Assembly: GCA_018240685.1 (NCBI GenBank)
Contig: JAFEFG010000009.1
Location: 1-63,602, forward strand
DNA: 63,602 nt
Direction of reading: 5' to 3'
Source: Pseudomonadota bacterium
GTDB lineage: Bacteria > Pseudomonadota > Alphaproteobacteria > Reyranellales > Reyranellaceae
The position numbers were made by a program, and so were the translations under genes. Below, in pieces: positions 18,627-27,242 of the stretch (its first letter is position 1; each line of letters begins with the position of its first letter). The notes below the pieces were generated by a model. It saw only the letters and a list, made by a program, of their open reading frames with translations, had not been told where the DNA came from and did not search any database.

Positions 18627-20315
18627 TTGCGCCACATCCGAAGAGCAGAAAGCCGAGCCGCGTGGAGAAAGACGATCCCTGAACATCAGACACCTCTGAT
18701 CGCAACTATCGTCGTCGGCTTGATGCTGGCCTACGTGTTCGGGCTCCTCGCCCATCGCCTGCGCCTGCAGCCCCTGGTTGGCTACCTGTTGGCCGGAATT
18801 GCGGTCGGCCCCTTCACGCCGGGCTTCACGGCCGACGCGTCCCTGGCCGCCGAACTGGCCGAGATCGGCGTGATGCTGCTGATGTTCGGCGTCGGCCTGC
18901 ACTTCTCACTCAAGGACCTGATGGCGGTCGCGTGGATCGCCGTGCCGGGTGCCATCGGCCAGATCGTTCTTGCGACCTTGATGGGCGCAGGACTTTCCCG
19001 TGTGCTGGGGTGGTCATGGATCGGGGGCTTCGTCTTCGGCCTCGCCCTCTCGGTCGCCAGCACGGTGGTGATGATCCGGGCACTCCAGGAGCGCCGCATC
19101 CTCGACACCGACCGCGGACGCATCGCCGTCGGCTGGCTGGTGGTCGAGGATCTCGCCATGGTTCTGGCGCTGGTGCTGGTGCCGGCCGCGGCCTCGATCG
19201 CATCAGGCGGAACCGATGTTCCGATCGGCCGCATGGCCCTTTCACTGACCGTCACGCTCGCCAAGGTGACGGGCTTCGTTGCCGTCATGCTCGTCGTCGG
19301 CAGACGCGCCATCCCGTGGCTGATGCATCATACCGCCCATACCGGCTCTCGCGAGCTGTTCCGGCTCGCCGTCTACGTGATCGCGCTCGGCGTCGCTTTC
19401 GGCGCCGCAAAGCTGTTCGGCGTCTCGTTCGCACTCGGCGCCTTCTTCGCCGGCATGGTGATGGGCGAGAGCGACCTCAGCCAGCGTGCCACCGAAGAAG
19501 CCATGCCGCTGCGCGACGCCTTCGCGGTCCTGTTCTTCGTCTCGGTCGGCATGTTGCTGGATCCGGAGGTCTTCGTCCGATCCCCGCTCGCCGTCCTTGC
19601 GACGCTCGTCATCATTGTGGCCGGCAAGTCGGCCGTGGCATGGCTGATCGTGCGGGCCTTCGGCAGACCGAACGCGACGGCCTTCACGGTCGCGGCCAGC
19701 CTCGCGCAGATCGGCGAGTTCTCGTTCATCCTGATCGGGCTTGGCATCGAGCTCGACCTGGTGCCACCGCTCGCTCGCGACCTCGTCCTTGCCGGCGCGA
19801 TTCTCTCGATCATCCTCAATCCGCTGATGTTTGCCCTGCTGGTCCGGCCGACGCTCGTCGAGACGCCGGCAGCGGCTCCCGCCCCCGCTCCGGCCTCCGC
19901 CGGCCACGACGTGCTGGTCGGCTATGGGCGGGTCGGCTCCTGGATCGGCGCACGCCTGGCGCGCGAAGGCAGGCGCCGCATCGTCATCGAGGCGAGCGAC
20001 GACGGCCTCGAAAGAGCCCGCGGCGACGGAGCCGAGGTGGTTGCCGGCAACGCCGCGGATCCGTCCATCCTTGCCGAGGCCAACCTGGCCGAGGCGCGCC
20101 GCCTGTTCGTGACCGTGCCGGAGGCGTTCGAGGCCGGTCAGGTCGTACAACAGGCCCGGGCGGCGAATCCGGCGCTCGAGATCCTGGCGCGGGCACATTC
20201 GGACGGCGCCGTCGAACACCTGCAGAATCTCGGCGCCGATCTGGTCGTCCAGGGCGAGCGCGAGATCGCCGAGCGGATGATCGAGCATGCCCGCGCGAAG
20301 GATCGACGTGGCTGA
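18627..20315 (+). CDS. ybaL: CPA2-family cation:proton antiporter (YbaL/KefB-like)
   Basis: Up to 562 residues: about twelve transmembrane helices of the Na+/H+ exchanger fold followed by a cytosolic TrkA-N domain starting VLVGYGRVGSWIGARL near the C-terminal quarter. The opening TPLIATIVVGLMLAYVFG, then GYLLAGIAVGPFTPGF, SVASTVVMIRAL and FFAGMVMGESDLS are the YbaL/Kef core. The start is unsettled. Coordinates use the TTG of the longest frame, but homology with YbaL begins around 18675-18684, where GGAGAAAG at 18664-18671 is followed 7 bases after its GGAG by ATC rather than ATG. The first canonical ATG (18723) would cut into helix 1. Confidence 0.9.
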   Translation: MRHIRRAESRAAWRKTIPEHQTPLIATIVVGLMLAYVFGLLAHRLRLQPLVGYLLAGIAVGPFTPGFTADASLAAELAEIGVMLLMFGVGLHFSLKDLMAVAWIAVPGAIGQIVLATLMGAGLSRVLGWSWIGGFVFGLALSVASTVVMIRALQERRILDTDRGRIAVGWLVVEDLAMVLALVLVPAAASIASGGTDVPIGRMALSLTVTLAKVTGFVAVMLVVGRRAIPWLMHHTAHTGSRELFRLAVYVIALGVAFGAAKLFGVSFALGAFFAGMVMGESDLSQRATEEAMPLRDAFAVLFFVSVGMLLDPEVFVRSPLAVLATLVIIVAGKSAVAWLIVRAFGRPNATAFTVAASLAQIGEFSFILIGLGIELDLVPPLARDLVLAGAILSIILNPLMFALLVRPTLVETPAAAPAPAPASAGHDVLVGYGRVGSWIGARLAREGRRRIVIEASDDGLERARGDGAEVVAGNAADPSILAEANLAEARRLFVTVPEAFEAGQVVQQARAANPALEILARAHSDGAVEHLQNLGADLVVQGEREIAERMIEHARAKDRRG

Positions 20316-20381
20316 ACGCGATGCGCCGCCTGCCCGGAGGATGCGTGCCGGGCAAGCGGGTTCGCCGGCGGCGGGCCGCTT

Positions 20382-21386
20382 CTAGAGATATACGGCCTTC
20401 ATCTGCGCTTCGGCGTAGCGCGTGCCGGCAGCCGCACCAGGCGGAAATGCCGATGACAGCCGAGCAACGTCTTCGGCCGAGAGCGTGACATCCAGCGCCC
20501 CGAGATTTTCGTCGACCCGCTCGACACGCTTCGTGCCGGGGATCGGAACGATATCGGTGCCCTGAGCGAGCAGCCATGCCAGCGCGATCTGGCCCGCCGT
20601 GCAGCCCCTGGCCTTGGCCATGGCATCGACGGCGGAGGCAAGCGCGAGGTTGCGCGTGAGATTGTCGGCGGAAAAGCGGGGATGGCGGCCGCGGCCATCG
20701 CCTTCCGGAATGTCGGAGGGTTGCCGTACCGCTCCCGTAAGCAGGCTGCGCCCCAGCGGCGAATAGGCGACGAATGAAATACCGAGCTCGCGTGTCGTCT
20801 GCAGCGTCTCCTCCGCATCCTTGCGATAGAGGAGCGAGTACTCGCTTTGCACGGCCGCGATCGGAAAGGTCCGGTGCGCCCTGCGGATCGTCTCGGGCCT
20901 GGCCTCGCTCAACCCCAGGGCCCGAACCTTGCCGGCCTTCACCAATTCCGCCATCGCGCCGACGGTTTCCTCGATCGGAACCGTGGGATCGACACGATGC
21001 TGATAGTAAAGGTCGATGACATCCACGCCGAGACGCTTGAGACTCGCCTCGCAGGCCGCCTTCACATATTCGGGCCGGCCGTCGACGCCGTTGGCGCCGC
21101 CCGGGCGCTGTATCTGCCCGAACTTGGTGGCAAGAACGACCTTGGCGCGGCGACCGCCGGCCAGCGCCTTGCCGAGAAGCGTTTCGTTGTGCCCCCAGCC
21201 GTACATGTCCGAGCTGTCGAGCAAGGTAACGCCGCGATCGATCGCGTGATGAATGACGCGGATGCCCTGCGCGTCGTCGCTCTTGCCGTAGGCGCCGGAC
21301 AGCGACATGCAGCCGAGGCCGATCGGGAAAACCTCGAGCACGCTGCCGCCCAGCTTGCGCGGTTCCTTCGTGAATGTCCTGGTCAT
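20382..21386 (-). CDS. Aldo/keto reductase
   Basis: A 334-residue NADPH-dependent TIM-barrel oxidoreductase of the AKR13/YajO-like type. The tetrad is readable: Asp and Tyr in [14 protein letters not shown], Lys in VVLATKFG and His in [33 protein letters not shown] and [14 protein letters not shown] match the family, and the C-terminal [18 protein letters not shown] binds the cofactor phosphate. ATG at 21386 follows GGAGGAG; the frame continues upstream without family similarity. Physiological substrate unknown. Confidence 0.94.
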   Translation of the reverse strand: MTRTFTKEPRKLGGSVLEVFPIGLGCMSLSGAYGKSDDAQGIRVIHHAIDRGVTLLDSSDMYGWGHNETLLGKALAGGRRAKVVLATKFGQIQRPGGANGVDGRPEYVKAACEASLKRLGVDVIDLYYQHRVDPTVPIEETVGAMAELVKAGKVRALGLSEARPETIRRAHRTFPIAAVQSEYSLLYRKDAEETLQTTRELGISFVAYSPLGRSLLTGAVRQPSDIPEGDGRGRHPRFSADNLTRNLALASAVDAMAKARGCTAGQIALAWLLAQGTDIVPIPGTKRVERVDENLGALDVTLSAEDVARLSSAFPPGAAAGTRYAEAQMKAVYL

Positions 21387-21470
21387 GGCTCCTCCTCCGC
21401 GGCAACGGTAGCACAGCGGTCCCTGTTCCGATCTTGTCGAAACCGCGCCCGGGGGCCAATCTTCACCGGC

Positions 21471-22397
21471 ATGCGCGTCCTCCTCCTCGCCGCCTGCCTT
21501 GCAACGGCCACGGCCGCCGCCCAGGCGGCGAGCTTCGATTGCAGCAAGGCCTCGACGGCGGCCGAGAAGGCCATCTGCGCCGACCCCGAGCTGTCGAACC
21601 TGGACGAACGCCTGGCCGAGACCTACAGGGCCGCACTCTCGGCGTCCTTCCGGCCCGCAACCTTGCGCCAGCGGCAATCGACCTGGCTGGCCGAGCGCGA
21701 CAGGCACTCCCAACCGCAAGCCCTGCGGCAAGCCTATCGGACCCGCCTCGCAAGCCTTGCCAGGATCGAGGCGGCCGCCCGCCGCGCCCGGCAGGAAGTG
21801 ACCGCGGATCAGGCGACTGTGTCCTGCACGCTCCCGCCCGAGGCCGACCCGGATACGACGTGCGCGGTCGAGGCCTTCGGTGCGGTCGACGGCGACGGAT
21901 CGCTTCGGTACCAGCTTCAGGCCTACAAGGACGGCGATCTCCGGACGGCAAGCGGCGCGGTCGTCTTCCGCCCGTCGGGCGCCGGACTGCGGGCCATTGC
22001 GGCCGTTGCGGAAGATGACGTCCGCTTCGACCCGCCCAGGATGGTGGACTCGCCCGCCGGCAAGCTCCTCCTGCTGCCGGGACACGTGTCGGGCACGGGC
22101 AACTTCAACGCCGAGGTCGTCTATCGCGACCACGATGGCCATCTGACCGAACTCGACACGCGCAGCTGGAGACGCGAACTCGACCGCCGCCTGCCTGACG
22201 GCTTCGCGGTATGGAAGGGTGTCTTTCCGGACTACGGGACCTTCACCGCCTCGACGCCGCTCTGGCAGCGCAGCGACGGCAACTGCTGCCCCACCGCCGG
22301 CCGCGCCGACGTCAAGCTCGATCTTCAGGGTGACCGGCTGGTGATCCGTGACCTTGCCGTCGCCAGGGGCGCGGATGCGGCGGAGTCCGCGCGTTAG
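21471..22397 (+). CDS. Secreted protein with LprI-like (DUF1311) N-terminal domain
   Basis: A 308-residue exported protein. A cleavable signal peptide ends near AAAQAASF. It is followed by the LprI pattern [35 protein letters not shown] with two Cys that probably form a disulfide, and later by [13 protein letters not shown]. LprI-type domains inhibit lysozyme in some bacteria, but most are uncharacterised. The remaining 180 residues resemble beta-rich domains of unknown function ending with [11 protein letters not shown]. It is convergent with the cobW-like gene, 12 bases apart. Confidence 0.72.
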   Translation: MRVLLLAACLATATAAAQAASFDCSKASTAAEKAICADPELSNLDERLAETYRAALSASFRPATLRQRQSTWLAERDRHSQPQALRQAYRTRLASLARIEAAARRARQEVTADQATVSCTLPPEADPDTTCAVEAFGAVDGDGSLRYQLQAYKDGDLRTASGAVVFRPSGAGLRAIAAVAEDDVRFDPPRMVDSPAGKLLLLPGHVSGTGNFNAEVVYRDHDGHLTELDTRSWRRELDRRLPDGFAVWKGVFPDYGTFTASTPLWQRSDGNCCPTAGRADVKLDLQGDRLVIRDLAVARGADAAESAR

Positions 22398-22409
22398 GCT
22401 GCCCTCAAC

Positions 22410-23417
22410 TCACGCCGGGCGGCCAAGGAAGGCGGCCAGGGATCTTTCGATTGCGGCCGGGTCGAGGCCGTCGACGATGAAGACCAGTCGCGAGCGACGA
22501 TCCTCGTCGGGCCAGGCGGCCATGTGCACCGGCGGATGAACGAGATGCTGCACGCCGTGAACGGCGACGGGCATCGAAGCGCCCATCACGTTCAGGATGC
22601 CCTTCACGCGCAGCACCTTCTCGCCGTGGCGGTTGAGCAGCATCGTCAGCCAGATGCCGAACATGGTCCAGTCGACTTCTCCCTCGAAGACGAGGGAGAA
22701 GGCGCGGATGCGCGTGTCGTGCCGGTCCACGGGACGGCGCCGGCCGGCCGCCAGCTCCTCAGCAAACCATTGCAGAGCACGATCGCTCCTGCCGGCCAGC
22801 GCGAACACATCGTGCGAAAGTAGGGAGTCGGCGTCGATCGGCTCCTCCGCCGCCCGCCACAACGGCGCCGAGGGATTGAGGCGCCGCAGGTCGTTCAGCA
22901 GACCCGCGACCGCCTCGGGTTCGCCGATGTCGGTCTTCGTCAGCACCAGACGGTCGGCGACGGCGACCTGCTTCGCACTCTCTGGATGGCGCGCAAGCTG
23001 TCCCGCACCATTCACCGCATCGACCGCGGCGATGACGTTGCCGAGACGAAAGTGGTGCCTCAGCACCGCGTCGTTCTGGACCGTGGAGAGAATCGGAAAC
23101 GGATCGGCGAGCCCGGTGCTCTCCACCACGAGGCGGCGAAAGGCCGGCACTTCACCACGCTCGCGGCGGGAATGCAGCGCCTTGATCGCTGCCGAGAGCT
23201 CGCCACGGACCGTACAGCACACGCAGCCCGACGGCAGCAGGACCATCGTCTCATCGATGCGTTCCAGCAGATGGTGATCGAGCCCGATCTCGCCGAATTC
23301 GTTGATGAGTACCGCGGTGTCGCCGAGCGCCGGCTCGGCAAGCAGGCGCTTGAGAAGCGTGGTCTTGCCGGCGCCCAGGAAGCCGGTGATCAGGTTTACG
23401 GGCGTGAATTCAACCAT
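22410..23417 (-). CDS. CobW/COG0523 (G3E) GTP-binding metallochaperone
   Basis: A 335-residue P-loop GTPase. Walker A is GFLGAGKTT near residue 13, Walker B surroundings are VLINEFGEIGLDHHLLE, the metal-binding CxCC motif is SGCVCCTVRGEL near residue 64, LTKTD provides base recognition, and the CobW C-terminal domain follows. COG0523 proteins deliver or help insert zinc, cobalt, iron or other metals into client enzymes. Here it overlaps by 8 bases a small CxxC protein and lies in one operon with a metal-dependent deacetylase, an obvious candidate client. Which metal is not deducible. Confidence 0.9.
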   Translation of the reverse strand: MVEFTPVNLITGFLGAGKTTLLKRLLAEPALGDTAVLINEFGEIGLDHHLLERIDETMVLLPSGCVCCTVRGELSAAIKALHSRRERGEVPAFRRLVVESTGLADPFPILSTVQNDAVLRHHFRLGNVIAAVDAVNGAGQLARHPESAKQVAVADRLVLTKTDIGEPEAVAGLLNDLRRLNPSAPLWRAAEEPIDADSLLSHDVFALAGRSDRALQWFAEELAAGRRRPVDRHDTRIRAFSLVFEGEVDWTMFGIWLTMLLNRHGEKVLRVKGILNVMGASMPVAVHGVQHLVHPPVHMAAWPDEDRRSRLVFIVDGLDPAAIERSLAAFLGRPA

Positions 23418-23739
23418 CCGCCGGCTCGAGATATTCGAGCAATGCCGGGTCGAGCGGGTCGCAGGGCCGGCCGAGGAGCTTCTCGGCCGCAGCCCAGAGA
23501 TGCGTCAGGTTGTCGACGATCTCCGTCTTTCCGGTTGCCGTCGACAGGAGATAGGACGCGCCCTGCCAATCCGAGAGCGTCAGTCGATAATGACCGAGCA
23601 CCCGCCGCGCGCAGGACACGCGATGCATGCGCTCGCGGCGGCGCTGCATCGTGTCCGTGTTGCGCGTGAAGACGCCCGGACGCGCGGCGGCATCGGTCCA
23701 GTGGCCGTCTCCGCCGAGGACGCCGCACAGGGCGCACAT
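23410..23739 (-). CDS. Conserved-looking 109-residue CxxC protein
   Basis: I do not recognise a named family. The protein starts MCALCGVLG, a possible metal-binding CxxC, and carries two more Cys in RVSCARR and GRPCDPL, a basic stretch QRRRERMHR, and an acidic end. No signal peptide or membrane segment is seen. It sits 3 bases after the PgdA-like deacetylase stop and overlaps the start of the CobW gene by 8 bases, so all three are translationally linked. A role as accessory or metal-handling partner is possible but unproven. Confidence 0.72.
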   Translation of the reverse strand: MCALCGVLGGDGHWTDAAARPGVFTRNTDTMQRRRERMHRVSCARRVLGHYRLTLSDWQGASYLLSTATGKTEIVDNLTHLWAAAEKLLGRPCDPLDPALLEYLEPADG

Positions 23740-23742
23740 GCG

Positions 23743-24624
23743 CTACTTCTTGCGCGGGAAGCGCCGCGCGAAGTCGTCCGCCATCTCGTTCATGGTGACG
23801 AACTTCACGCCGGGATGGCCGATCATGTGATGATAGAGCCGCTCCAGCATCATCAGCACGTGCGGACGGCCCGAGACGTCCGGATGGATCGTCATCGGGA
23901 AGACGGCGTAGTCATATTCCCGATAGACCCAGTCGAACTGGTCGCGCCACATCTGCTCGATGTCGCGCGGATTGACGAAGCCATGACTGTTCGGGGACTT
24001 CTTGATGAACATCATCGGCGGCAGGTCATCGAGGTACCAGCTTGCCGGAATTTCGATCAGGTCGGTCTCGTGGCCGCGCTTCAGGGGCATCATCCATTCG
24101 GCCGGCTTCTTGGCGTAATCGATCTTGGTCCAGCTGTCGCCGACCCGGACGTAGTAAGGCTCATGGTCGCGATGCATCAGCGAGTGGTCGTACTTGATGC
24201 CCCGCTCGAGCAGCAGTTCGTTGGTGACGGGCGAGAACTCCCACCAAGGCGCGACATATCCGGTGGGACGCTTGCCGGAAAGCTGCGTGACGAGCTCGAT
24301 GCACTTGTCGAGGATCTCGGTCTCCTGCTCGCGCGTCATGGCGATGGGATTTTCGTGGCTGTAGCCGTGGATGCCGATCTCGTGGCCCGCGTCGGCAACC
24401 GCCTTCATCTCTGCGGGGAAAGTCTCGATGGAATGGCCGGGAATGAACCAGGTCGTCTTGATGCCCAGGCGGTTGAACATCTTGAGAAGCCGCGGGCTGC
24501 CCACTTCGCCCGCAAACAGACCGCGCGAAATATCGTCCGGCGAATCCTCACCGCCATAACTGCCGAGCCAGCCGGCGACCGCGTCGACGTCCACTCCGAA
24601 GCCGCACAGAATTTCCTTGGCCAT
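23743..24624 (-). CDS. Polysaccharide deacetylase-family protein, Helicobacter PgdA (HP0310)-type
   Basis: A 293-residue NodB-homology enzyme without signal peptide, the same length as Helicobacter pylori HP0310/PgdA and sharing with it, from memory, long identical stretches such as [31 protein letters not shown] and [17 protein letters not shown]. The metal site is expected at Asp12/Asp14, His86 (GIHGYSH) and His90, and HPDVSGRP carries the catalytic-base region. HP0310 is reported as a peptidoglycan deacetylase, though relatives act on cyclic imides and ureides, so the substrate here is open. Start at 24624 follows GGAGGAAG by about 10 bases; longer versions contain unrelated sequence. First gene of the operon with a CxxC protein and CobW. 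Confidence 0.88.
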   Translation of the reverse strand: MAKEILCGFGVDVDAVAGWLGSYGGEDSPDDISRGLFAGEVGSPRLLKMFNRLGIKTTWFIPGHSIETFPAEMKAVADAGHEIGIHGYSHENPIAMTREQETEILDKCIELVTQLSGKRPTGYVAPWWEFSPVTNELLLERGIKYDHSLMHRDHEPYYVRVGDSWTKIDYAKKPAEWMMPLKRGHETDLIEIPASWYLDDLPPMMFIKKSPNSHGFVNPRDIEQMWRDQFDWVYREYDYAVFPMTIHPDVSGRPHVLMMLERLYHHMIGHPGVKFVTMNEMADDFARRFPRKK

Positions 24625-24663
24625 TGCTACATCTTCCTCCAGCGTTGCGGCAGGCCATACAGC

Positions 24664-24699
24664 AAAAAGCGTTCCGGACGGTGTCCGGAACGCCTTTTT
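24664..24699 (-). terminator. Strong hairpin terminator with T-runs on both strands
   Basis: GCGTTCCGGAC (24669-24679) pairs perfectly with GTCCGGAACGC (24683-24693) around a 3-base loop. AAAAA precedes it and TTTTT follows it on the plus strand, so it can end transcription in either direction. It lies 55 bases beyond the stop of the small secreted-protein gene on the minus strand, upstream of the deacetylase operon. Confidence 0.85.
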
Positions 24700-24753
24700 C
24701 AATCACATTCTGATCCGGGCAGCGCCTGCGGCGCCGCCTCTGTCGCGCGGCAA

Positions 24754-24978
24754 TTACTGCCAGGCGACTTGAGCGTCGGCGTGAAAGCGCTCGCGCGCTT
24801 GAACGACGCGATCCTTCGTGCCCACCGGCTTCACGGCCGGGCGGGTCGCCTCGACGACAAACGGTTCAGCCGCCGAGCTGACCCGAGCCGTCGCCACTCC
24901 TTGCAACACGCTTGCCGTGCCGAAGGTAACCACCAAGGCACCCAACAACATTGTTGCTGCCACCAGCAAATGTCTCAT
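24754..24978 (-). CDS. Small secreted protein, unknown function
   Basis: A 74-residue frame starting MRHLLVAATMLLGALVV, a convincing signal peptide or anchor with possible cleavage around residues 27-32. The remaining 45 residues are polar and rich in Val, Ala and Arg. No family is recognised. Support for it being real comes from the signal sequence, a GTAGGTG ribosome-binding-like sequence upstream of the ATG, and a strong terminator 55 bases after the stop. It is monocistronic. Confidence 0.5.
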   Translation of the reverse strand: MRHLLVAATMLLGALVVTFGTASVLQGVATARVSSAAEPFVVEATRPAVKPVGTKDRVVQARERFHADAQVAWQ

Positions 24979-25482
24979 CCCACACCTACCCACTGCTAGC
25001 CCTACGACGTGCGCTCACCGCACTTCGCACCCAAGTCACGCCCTGCAGAGGTCCACAAGTCTCTGCAGTTCGGCCGCAGTAATATGCCGATTCGCACTGC
25101 AGCGCTAGCTGATTTTCACGACCCAGCCCCTAGTTTTGGTATCAACAGTAGGTGAGCAGGACGCCTTCCGGGAGCGCTGCAGGGCGATAGCGCATAACCC
25201 TTTGACTCTCTTCGCTGATTTCCGGGATGCAGGGTAGCGCATATGGCATTTCGGCTTGCGGATGGATCGCCATCGCGAAAGAATATTGCAATGAAAATGC
25301 GACGACTGAGGCGGGAATTGGGATTGAGAGATATTCGCAATGGGTTGGAAAACTCGCACCGCCGTCGGCCGGACGCAGGAGGGGCTCCCTTTGCGAACCC
25401 CGGGGAGAGACCTTGAGCGTGGTCAGCCTCCGGCTGGGAGCGGGCCGGCGCGATCGCGCTGACGGTCCCGACGCCGAATGTC
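24979..25482 (+). other. 504-base intergenic stretch without a convincing gene
   Basis: Short open frames of 70-90 codons exist on both strands but none has a ribosome-binding site together with recognisable sequence. Base composition is less GC-rich than the flanks, especially around 25260-25340. A hairpin CTGCAGAG / CTCTGCAG is at 25043-25050 and 25061-25068. The left part should hold the promoter of the small secreted-protein gene; the right part lies after the outer-membrane-protein stop. Confidence 0.5.
25043..25068 (+). repeat. Inverted repeat CTGCAGAG / CTCTGCAG
   Basis: Perfect 8-base arms separated by 10 bases, 65 bases upstream of the ATG of the small secreted-protein gene. The distance would suit an operator, but no regulator is known. 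Confidence 0.4.
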
Positions 25483-26280
25483 TCAGAATGCCCGGTCGAT
25501 GATCAGCTTCGCGACGATCGCATCCGACGCATTGGTCAGGCCGAATCCGATGCCGGAATCGATGTCGAAGCCAAAGGCCTGGAAGTCGATGACGCCGAAC
25601 AGCGTGTGCTGCTGTTGCGGCGGCGTATCGGCCGTCGAGAAGTTTCCGATCGGCCCCAAATTTCCATAATACTCCGCACCGATCATCACGTCGCGCGCCA
25701 CCGATCGCGCAAGGCGGACGGCCGGCGCGAATTCGGCTGCGCCGTCGGCACCAAAGCTCGCATCGATGATGGGATTGACGATGAACTCCCAGCCCTTGTC
25801 GCGAACGCCGAGGATCGGCCTCAATTCGAGCCCGAACGGACTCTGCGAAAACCGGGGCGTCTGGTAGCTCAGCTCGATGTTGAGGCCATAGAACAGGTTG
25901 CGCTCCTCCGCATGGGGCGAGACGAACAGGTGCCGGAGCTTGATGCCGCCAGGAATGAAGGTGCCCGTCGTGTCGACGGTGAAGGGGGCATAGAGGCCGA
26001 TCTCGTACCAATCCGTGACGCCGTATGCGAGCTCGGGGGTGCCGTTCAGCGTATGATTCGAGGCGATCCCGCCGTCGAAGTCGGGCGTCGTGCTTCCTTT
26101 CCAGACGTAGTTGAAATGCTGTTGCAGGGTGAACGTGTGAACCGGCGCGATCTCGGCGTTGTAGACTTGAATTTCGTCGACGGCATGAGCCGAGGCGGAA
26201 AGAAACTGCGCCGCAGCGATCAAGGCGAAAACGCCAAGGATCTTGGCGGACGACGGACGAGCGGTGTCAGGCAAAGGCAT
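25483..26280 (-). CDS. Probable outer-membrane beta-barrel protein
   Basis: About 265 residues with a signal peptide ending in SASAHAVDE. The mature part alternates polar and hydrophobic residues with many aromatic and Gly residues (FNYVWKG, YGVTDWYEIGLYAPF, FYGLNIELSYQTPRF, GAEYYGNLGPIG, GFDIDSGIGFGL) and ends in Phe, as barrel proteins do. It resembles transporters of the phenol-degradation MetA-like group in overall pattern but I cannot assign a family. ATG at 26280 is used; one four codons earlier is possible. Divergent from the Nudix gene. Confidence 0.7.
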   Translation of the reverse strand: MPLPDTARPSSAKILGVFALIAAAQFLSASAHAVDEIQVYNAEIAPVHTFTLQQHFNYVWKGSTTPDFDGGIASNHTLNGTPELAYGVTDWYEIGLYAPFTVDTTGTFIPGGIKLRHLFVSPHAEERNLFYGLNIELSYQTPRFSQSPFGLELRPILGVRDKGWEFIVNPIIDASFGADGAAEFAPAVRLARSVARDVMIGAEYYGNLGPIGNFSTADTPPQQQHTLFGVIDFQAFGFDIDSGIGFGLTNASDAIVAKLIIDRAF

Positions 26281-26501
26281 GACGGCCTGCACACGATGTG
26301 ATTTCCCGATCCCGACACGGGCGGACCGGCCGCCAGCGAAGGTCTCCCATGATCGACCGAGTTCCCGAACCGAGGCGATTGCCGGCTGACGCCAATCCCG
26401 TCACATACACTCACATCCTCGCGACGAGACGTGTCGGGAGCAGCCCGGCGTCCCGCGCCGTGGTGTCCGAACACACGAGCCGAGAAGTCGATGGAGCCGC
26501 T

Positions 26502-27095
26502 GTGACCGACAAGCCTATCGAGCCCTGGAAGACCCTGAGCACCCGCTATTCCTATCAGGACCAATGGCTGGGCCTGCGCAGCGATGTCGTCGTCCTGCCC
26601 AACGGAAAGGTGCTCGACCCCTATCACACGATCGATGCGCCGGACTGGGTGAACGTGATCGCGATCACCGAAGCGGACGAGATCGTGCTGGTCGAACAGT
26701 ACCGGCACGCTGCGCAGCGCGTGCTCGTCGAGCTTCCAGCCGGCAACGTCGACCCAGGGGAAGCGCCCGAAGCGGCGGCGCGACGCGAGCTGCTGGAGGA
26801 GACAGGCTATGCCGAAGGGACGTGGCACGCTCTCGGCTCGTTGTTCCCCATCGCCGCCCGCTTCACCAACGAGGTCCACGCCTATCTTGCGCTCGATGTC
26901 CGCAAGATCGCGGCACCGGCCCCCGATGGCAGCGAGAATCTCCGACTCCACGAAGTCCCATGGACTCGTCTTGCCGCCGATTTGCATGCTGGACACCGCC
27001 CGATCCTGGAAGCGGCGCAGATGTCGAGTCTGTTCCTGCTGTCGCTGTTCGCACAGTCGAGTGCCGACCCAAGGATTTCGCGACTGAGGCTTTAG
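26502..27095 (+). CDS. Nudix hydrolase (ADP-ribose pyrophosphatase-like)
   Basis: A 197-residue pyrophosphohydrolase. The Nudix box is exact: GNVDPGEAPEAAARRELLEE followed by TGY, fitting Gx5Ex7REUXEEXGU with all metal-binding glutamates. The preceding VEQYRHAAQRVLVELPAG is the hallmark of the ADP-ribose/NDP-sugar branch. The GTG at 26502 follows GGAG by 5 bases and gives the expected length; the upstream frame extension is not family-like. Likely removes toxic or regulatory nucleotide-linked compounds in the cytoplasm. Confidence 0.9.
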   Translation: MTDKPIEPWKTLSTRYSYQDQWLGLRSDVVVLPNGKVLDPYHTIDAPDWVNVIAITEADEIVLVEQYRHAAQRVLVELPAGNVDPGEAPEAAARRELLEETGYAEGTWHALGSLFPIAARFTNEVHAYLALDVRKIAAPAPDGSENLRLHEVPWTRLAADLHAGHRPILEAAQMSSLFLLSLFAQSSADPRISRLRL

Positions 27096-27167
27096 GCGTC
27101 GATCCTTCGAGACGCGATGGCCTTTCCAATTTCTGAAACAAGACCGCTGGCTTCAGCGAATCCGGAC

Positions 27168-27200
27168 GACCCTTGCAGCGACATTGCAGGGTCTTATAGT
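27168..27200 (+). promoter_or_regulatory. Promoter with overlapping inverted repeat for the RND efflux operon
   Basis: TTGCAG (27173-27178) and TATAGT (27195-27200) are separated by 16 bases, a fair sigma-70-type pair 43 bases ahead of the operon. GACCCT (27168-27173) and AGGGTC (27188-27193) form an inverted repeat, extended imperfectly by TGCA / TTGCA, that covers the -35 and spacer. This is where a TetR- or MarR-type repressor of an efflux pump would bind; no regulator gene is adjacent. Confidence 0.45.
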
Positions 27201-27242
27201 GAAGAAGACGCAGACGCAGCCGCCTGAGCGGTTGCCCCGGGG

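Noticed and set aside
25142..25273. Short minus-strand frame ending in VMRYRPAALPEGVLLTYC
   Set aside because: Looks slightly protein-like but has no ribosome-binding site and no family; not supported as a gene.
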